DNA of 17,699 nt from Thiotrichaceae bacterium (GTDB taxonomy: Bacteria; Pseudomonadota; Gammaproteobacteria; Thiotrichales; Thiotrichaceae): the NCBI GenBank assembly GCA_027008885.1, contig JALVDQ010000020.1, positions 1 through 17,699 on the forward strand, in the 5' to 3' direction. How positions within the stretch are numbered: position 1 is the first letter of the stretch; each line of letters starts with the position of its first letter. Both the position numbers and the translations under genes were made by a program. Below, piece by piece: positions 14,072 through 17,699 of the stretch. Below the pieces are notes generated by a model that did not search any database, was not told the DNA's origin, and saw nothing but the letters and a program-made list of their open reading frames with translations.

Positions 14072-14572
14072 ATGGATAAATTAGTAAGTAAAGAGAAAAA
14101 AACATCTGTTTTATTTGTGTGTATGGGGAATATCTGCCGTTCTCCAACGGCTGAAGGTGTCTTTCGGCATGTCGTCAGGCAAGCCGGTTTACAGGATAAT
14201 ATCAAAATAGATTCTGCGGGAACCCATGCCTATCATGTCGGTGAAGCACCAGATCGGCGTTCACAGTCAAAAGCAAGGGAAAACGGTGTCGATATATCGG
14301 CTCAACGTGCACGCAAGGTTGCACAGGAAGATTTTGACCGCTTTGACTACATCATTGCTATGGATCGCTCCAATTATAGCGATTTAATGCGTCTCGCAAA
14401 AAAACCGGAACAGCAACAAAAAATTTCACTATTCATGGATTATGCAAAAGACTGGAACAACACTGAAGTACCAGATCCATATTATGGCGGAAGCAATGGA
14501 TTTCAGCAGGTATTCGATATGATTATGTCTGCTTCACAGGGTTTGCTGAAACAGATAACTCTTCATGATTAA
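14072..14572 (+). CDS. Low-molecular-weight protein tyrosine phosphatase
   Basis: A 166-residue cytoplasmic phosphatase of normal length for the LMW-PTP family. The active-site loop is CMGNICRS, with nucleophile Cys17 and Arg23. The general acid Asp135 sits in VPDPYYGG, followed by the tyrosines 137-138 often seen in this family. SAGTHAYHVGEAPDRRS and the Asp-rich FDYIIAMDRSN segment are also typical. Members act on phosphotyrosine proteins, in bacteria often capsule or exopolysaccharide kinases, but no such kinase or polysaccharide gene is visible here. The ATG at 14072 lacks a strong ribosome-binding site. The gene converges on the DUF4124 gene, with a MITE in between. Confidence 0.93.
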   Translation: MDKLVSKEKKTSVLFVCMGNICRSPTAEGVFRHVVRQAGLQDNIKIDSAGTHAYHVGEAPDRRSQSKARENGVDISAQRARKVAQEDFDRFDYIIAMDRSNYSDLMRLAKKPEQQQKISLFMDYAKDWNNTEVPDPYYGGSNGFQQVFDMIMSASQGLLKQITLHD

Positions 14573-14609
14573 GAATCTGTCTGAACCATATTCTCGGATA
14601 CTTTCCTGG

Positions 14610-14726
14610 GAGCCTGTCTGAGAACTAAGTTTTTAAAAATTTCAATCAATATATAGTGGTTTTCGCATTAAGAAAACACTATATATTGTGGTCGCATTTT
14701 TTGGAAGCTAGTTCTCGGACAAGCTC
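14610..14726. mobile_element. MITE-like element, copy 2
   Basis: The ends are GAGCCTGTCTGAGAACT (14610-14626) and AGTTCTCGGACAAGCTC (14710-14726), imperfectly inverted. CTGG (14606-14609) and CTAG (14727-14730) flank them, consistent with a diverged 4-bp duplication. The interior differs from copy 1 and holds a hairpin (14647-14688: CAATATATAGTG arms, one bulge) beside T/A tracts. A partial terminal repeat (14576-14606) lies just to the left, suggesting an older or nested remnant. It contains no transposase. It fills the gap between convergent genes and could terminate both transcripts. Confidence 0.75.
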
Positions 14727-14732
14727 CTAGCT

Positions 14733-15254
14733 CTATTGCACCATTTTAGATAGATACTTTTTTATTGCATTTTTTTGAGTCGCAGCTCTTCCCAGTACCG
14801 CCTTTAAGTCTTCTTCAACAGTTGGTATCCTGGTATTATTACTTTCTGTTTTCATCGTAGACAAAGAGGAGGCTGAGGCTGATACAGAATCTCTATTAAT
14901 TGTAGATCCTAATGTTTTTTTACTCATACTATCACCAGATAAATTTTCATTTTTTCTTTTATTGGTTCTATTCTTTGCTTTCTCCTTTATTGAATCCTTT
15001 CCAACTACTATGCCCTTGGTAGGCTTTATATTTTTTCTATCTTTAACGAATGATTTTGGAATATATCGACTCTTTGGGTCTTTAACTGCTTTCATGCGTA
15101 TTTCCTTATCTCTTTTGGGACAGGGTTTATCATTGTAGTAGACAGATCCTTTCTGGGAAATGCACTTATAAATACCAGCTTGCGCGGGATTAAATACAAA
15201 TACAAAACCCAGCATTACCAAGATAGAAGCACAAAAAAAGTTATTATTATTCAT
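14733..15254 (-). CDS. Secreted DUF4124 protein
   Basis: A 173-residue exported protein of unknown function. A signal peptide spans residues 1-26 (cleavage after PAQA). A DUF4124-like module follows: GIYKCISQKGSVYYNDKPCP (27-46), whose two Cys (31 and 45) could form a disulfide. The remainder (50-173) is Lys/Ser-rich and low in complexity, with a short helical C-terminus. The ATG at 15254 has GGAG eight bases upstream; an in-frame start at 15293 lies ahead of the signal peptide. It lies on the same strand and downstream of PilY1, separated by 193 bp. That is the place PilY2 occupies in Pseudomonas pilus operons, so a pilus link is possible but unproven. The right end of a MITE lies two bases past its stop. 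Confidence 0.8.
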   Translation of the reverse strand: MNNNNFFCASILVMLGFVFVFNPAQAGIYKCISQKGSVYYNDKPCPKRDKEIRMKAVKDPKSRYIPKSFVKDRKNIKPTKGIVVGKDSIKEKAKNRTNKRKNENLSGDSMSKKTLGSTINRDSVSASASSLSTMKTESNNTRIPTVEEDLKAVLGRAATQKNAIKKYLSKMVQ

Positions 15255-15348
15255 TATATTTCTCCAAATAGACATTCCCTTACGTTTAAGCACCCTTGGC
15301 TTAAAAAAGGTAATGCATTAAAAATGTTGATTTACTACTCAATGCATA

Positions 15349-15388
15349 GTGTAACCCAACGTGATACCACGATCTTGCCGGGTTACAC
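15349..15388. repeat. Small palindrome between pilY1 and DUF4124 gene
   Basis: GTGTAACCC (15349-15357) and GGGTTACAC (15380-15388) are exact complements, with an inner CGTG/CACG dyad. It resembles the GGGTTACAC-type intergenic palindromes common in some environmental bacteria. It may form a hairpin in a pilY1 read-through transcript. There is no T run, so it is not a classical terminator. Confidence 0.55.
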
Positions 15389-15447
15389 TTGGACTAATCC
15401 GACCTATCAAACACAGCTTTCATTCACTATTAAATAAAGGATTAATC

Positions 15448-17699
15448 CTATTTTTTTACTGGATCACTCCAATAAACTGATTCCAGACGACATGTATCAT
15501 ATCCCGTTACCTGGGACAGTTTTTTGCCAATGCGTATATCCACAGGATGCTTACAACTTCCTGTAGCCTCATCCACTGTAAGTGAATTAAAAACTACCTG
15601 GGGATTTCCTGGTGGCTCTTTGGAAATTGCCGTTGCAGTACGAACTTCAGAATCGGGGATTTCATTATCTGCATCAGCTGAATCAGACTCGGGAGCTTCG
15701 CTGTTTAGATATAAGCCCGCTTTCCCGGTTAATACATTAATTGCATAAAAACGCCCTTGTACTGCGGGTGCAGCACATTGATCAATGCCGACACCACTTA
15801 ATAACGGCTCTGGCACAAGTGTCGTAAATGTAACAACCCCATCAAAGGCTAAAGCAGTAGACAATACTTTTTCGCCTGATTCTGGAAAATTAACCTTCCA
15901 GCCACGTTTATTTGCATCTGAAATAGAACCATCAAGAGCAATACTTGCACCATTACCTGTATCAGAAATAGTGATAGAAGCTAAATGATTTGGCGTAATC
16001 GTCGTATAATGTTCAGAATCTATTGGGTGATAGGGCGAATTATCGACCAGCATATAAAACTGGTCATGTATACTTTTATCCAGAGGATGCGCTCTAAAGC
16101 CACTGCCTATTGAGATAATAAATACCGTTTTACCCTTAAGCCTCATAACCGCCACATCGGGTTCATTATAAAACTTGCGACTATTCTCCCCCTGCCCACT
16201 AAGGGATGCCAATAGCGTTAGTTTTGAAGGTTTGTCTCCTATTTTTTCGCTTAAATCAAGTCGCCAAACATGACCACCTGTATCTGCAAAATACATGCGG
16301 TCTATCTTGCCGTTGTAGTTAGTATCCAGATATCTTACTCCACCAGGAATACTGTCTGTCACGACATCAGGAAATTCACTTTGTAAAGACCATAGTGGCT
16401 CGCCACCATTACGCGCATCAATAATAAAAATATCATTTCCCATTGTGGTGTTTACTGTGCTAGTGGCATCTGCCAAAGTTCCTGGCTCATCCGGCAGATC
16501 CCTGTCTTCAACAGGATCATAACCACCACTCACAATAACTGCCGCTCTTTTTTCTCCTTCAGCTCCAATACCAACCTGTCCCAGATAAGGTATTGACCAG
16601 GATTGACCAAGGTTTTCATAGCCTGCATCTTCGTTATTAACCATCCATTTAAACTGTGGACTGTTCACATCAGTAACATCAAGGGCATAATAAGACCTGC
16701 CACCACGACGTAAACCAAAATAAAGATAGACCTTTCCTTCTTCAGTGTCATGCCAGAGGTTGATAGGACCATCAATACCGTACAGATGATCTATTGCCGT
16801 TCCTTCGTTCCTCATCTGGGGCTCTATATTTTTCAGCAGCTCCCTGGGCATAAAGGCAAATTGCTCTTCGCCTGTTGTTGTATCAAACGCATGTATAAAA
16901 CCTTCATTAGTAGCCGCGAAGATTGCTTGTTCCGTTTCAGAATATGAATAAACATAGGGTTCCGAATGCAGCATGTCACCCATCTGTTTTCGTGCAATTC
17001 CTTTGGGATTAGCATTGGAGTCGTATTCTCCATTTTCCCAGCCACGGATATAATTGATAATTTTTTTGCGATAAGTCAAACTTGAGCCGGGATCAATTCC
17101 TAATAAGTCATTTGTTATAATAGAGTTAGCATTGGCTTCCTTTAACTGATTGCCTGCTGCGGTTAAATCATTGCTTGAGGTTAAGTTTGAATACAAATGA
17201 CGTGCATCTGGATCTGTTAATTTATTCGCAACCCCGCCTTTTAAAATATCTTTTCCGTCAGGCTCCGGACTATCTGACCACAAATCAAATGCGTCATTGG
17301 TAAACCCACCCAGTTCATCCATTGCGGGCAAATCATTTTTGCCATAAATTTCCCTTTTATTTCCAACTGTTTCAAGCTTGAACCTTTTCAGATTCCCAGA
17401 CCATCTGGAAGTATTTTTGCGATCAAAAACAGGAATATAAATAAATTTTTCGTGTTCAAGACCACTTTTAACATTTACGCTGTAGCCAGGCGACGCAAGC
17501 GTACCTTTAGGTTCAACAATTTCATCCAGAATATCTCTAAATGCCGCAGCAAGTGCATCCGGATCTGTTGCACTAAAATAGCCATCTTCCACCTTACCAG
17601 TGGCAGGATCATCATCAATAGTCTCAAGATGTTTTAAATAATTTTGTGCAGCTTCAGACAAGTTAGCGCCAAATCCGATGGTATAGGTTTTTATGGTCT
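15448..17699 (-). CDS. pilY1: PilY1-type type IV pilus adhesin, N-terminus outside window
   Basis: The C-terminal 750 or so residues of a PilY1/PilC-family protein. The frame stays open to the window edge (TYTIGFGANLSEAAQNYL), so the TTG at 17661 is not the start. The piece begins at the end of a von Willebrand A domain (DGYFSATDPDALAAAFRDIL) and runs into the beta-propeller domain (PF05567-like): IRGWENGEY, QMGDMLHSEPYV, FAATNEGFIHAFD, LGQSWSIPYLG and VSGGYDP are typical. A calcium-binding loop DTNYNGKID followed by RMYFADTGGHVWRLDL is encoded at 16326-16279; in Pseudomonas the equivalent loop controls pilus extension and retraction. PilY1 proteins sit at the pilus tip and act in adhesion, twitching motility and surface sensing. 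Cys residues near the C-terminus (DQCAAP, GSCKHP, DTCRLE) may form disulfides. Confidence 0.93.
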   Translation of the reverse strand, partial: TIKTYTIGFGANLSEAAQNYLKHLETIDDDPATGKVEDGYFSATDPDALAAAFRDILDEIVEPKGTLASPGYSVNVKSGLEHEKFIYIPVFDRKNTSRWSGNLKRFKLETVGNKREIYGKNDLPAMDELGGFTNDAFDLWSDSPEPDGKDILKGGVANKLTDPDARHLYSNLTSSNDLTAAGNQLKEANANSIITNDLLGIDPGSSLTYRKKIINYIRGWENGEYDSNANPKGIARKQMGDMLHSEPYVYSYSETEQAIFAATNEGFIHAFDTTTGEEQFAFMPRELLKNIEPQMRNEGTAIDHLYGIDGPINLWHDTEEGKVYLYFGLRRGGRSYYALDVTDVNSPQFKWMVNNEDAGYENLGQSWSIPYLGQVGIGAEGEKRAAVIVSGGYDPVEDRDLPDEPGTLADATSTVNTTMGNDIFIIDARNGGEPLWSLQSEFPDVVTDSIPGGVRYLDTNYNGKIDRMYFADTGGHVWRLDLSEKIGDKPSKLTLLASLSGQGENSRKFYNEPDVAVMRLKGKTVFIISIGSGFRAHPLDKSIHDQFYMLVDNSPYHPIDSEHYTTITPNHLASITISDTGNGASIALDGSISDANKRGWKVNFPESGEKVLSTALAFDGVVTFTTLVPEPLLSGVGIDQCAAPAVQGRFYAINVLTGKAGLYLNSEAPESDSADADNEIPDSEVRTATAISKEPPGNPQVVFNSLTVDEATGSCKHPVDIRIGKKLSQVTGYDTCRLESVYWSDPVKK

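Noticed and set aside
15180..15437. Small plus-strand coding frame
   Set aside because: It overlaps the DUF4124 signal peptide region and runs through a palindromic repeat, with no ribosome-binding site.
15448..17661. PilY1 as a complete 737-residue gene starting at 17661
   Set aside because: The frame stays open upstream and encodes typical PilY1 sequence (TYTIGFGAN) to the window edge, so the start is outside.

Overview
The window looks like a chromosomal segment of a moderately AT-rich gammaproteobacterium. The pointers are the map / rpsB-tsf arrangement, a full-length HrpA with a C-terminal DUF3418-like region, an Ax21-like outer-membrane barrel, a DUF4124 protein and a PilY1-type pilus adhesin. 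The many short palindromic intergenic repeats recall filamentous sulfur bacteria and their relatives (Thiotrichales-like), but I cannot place it below class from sequence alone.

Layout. 1-469: dispersed repeats (a GC-rich/AT-rich box, a palindrome, heptamer and 17-bp tandem repeats). 470-799 (+): DUF5665-like membrane protein. 835-4917 (-): hrpA, carrying an in-frame copy of the dispersed box. 4944-5447 (-): a lipoprotein with three His/Cys-rich repeats, 26 bp upstream of hrpA. 5741-5830 (-): tRNA-Ser(UGA) with its terminator. 5937-6134: another repeat cluster. 6202-9261 (-): a two-gene operon of a degenerate DEAD-box protein and a membrane-anchored TPR protein. 9507-9677: a MITE-like element. 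9771-10574 (-): map, divergent from 10878-12906 (+): rpsB-tsf, which ends at a strong bidirectional terminator. 12993-13580 (-): outer-membrane barrel protein. 13823-14022: inverted copy of the repeat cluster found at 1-187. 14072-14572 (+): low-molecular-weight tyrosine phosphatase. 14610-14726: second MITE. 14733-15254 (-): secreted DUF4124 protein. 15448-17699 (-): PilY1, with its N-terminus beyond the window.

Functional picture. Most genes are housekeeping (translation: rpsB, tsf, map, tRNA-Ser; RNA remodelling: hrpA) or cell envelope (lipoprotein, barrel protein, PilY1, DUF4124). The less ordinary items are the His/Cys repeat lipoprotein, the DEAD-box homologue that has lost most catalytic motifs and is coupled to a TPR protein, the low-complexity tail on ribosomal protein S2, and the dense repeat population, one member of which is translated inside HrpA. 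No defence system, CRISPR array, integrase or intact transposase gene is visible.
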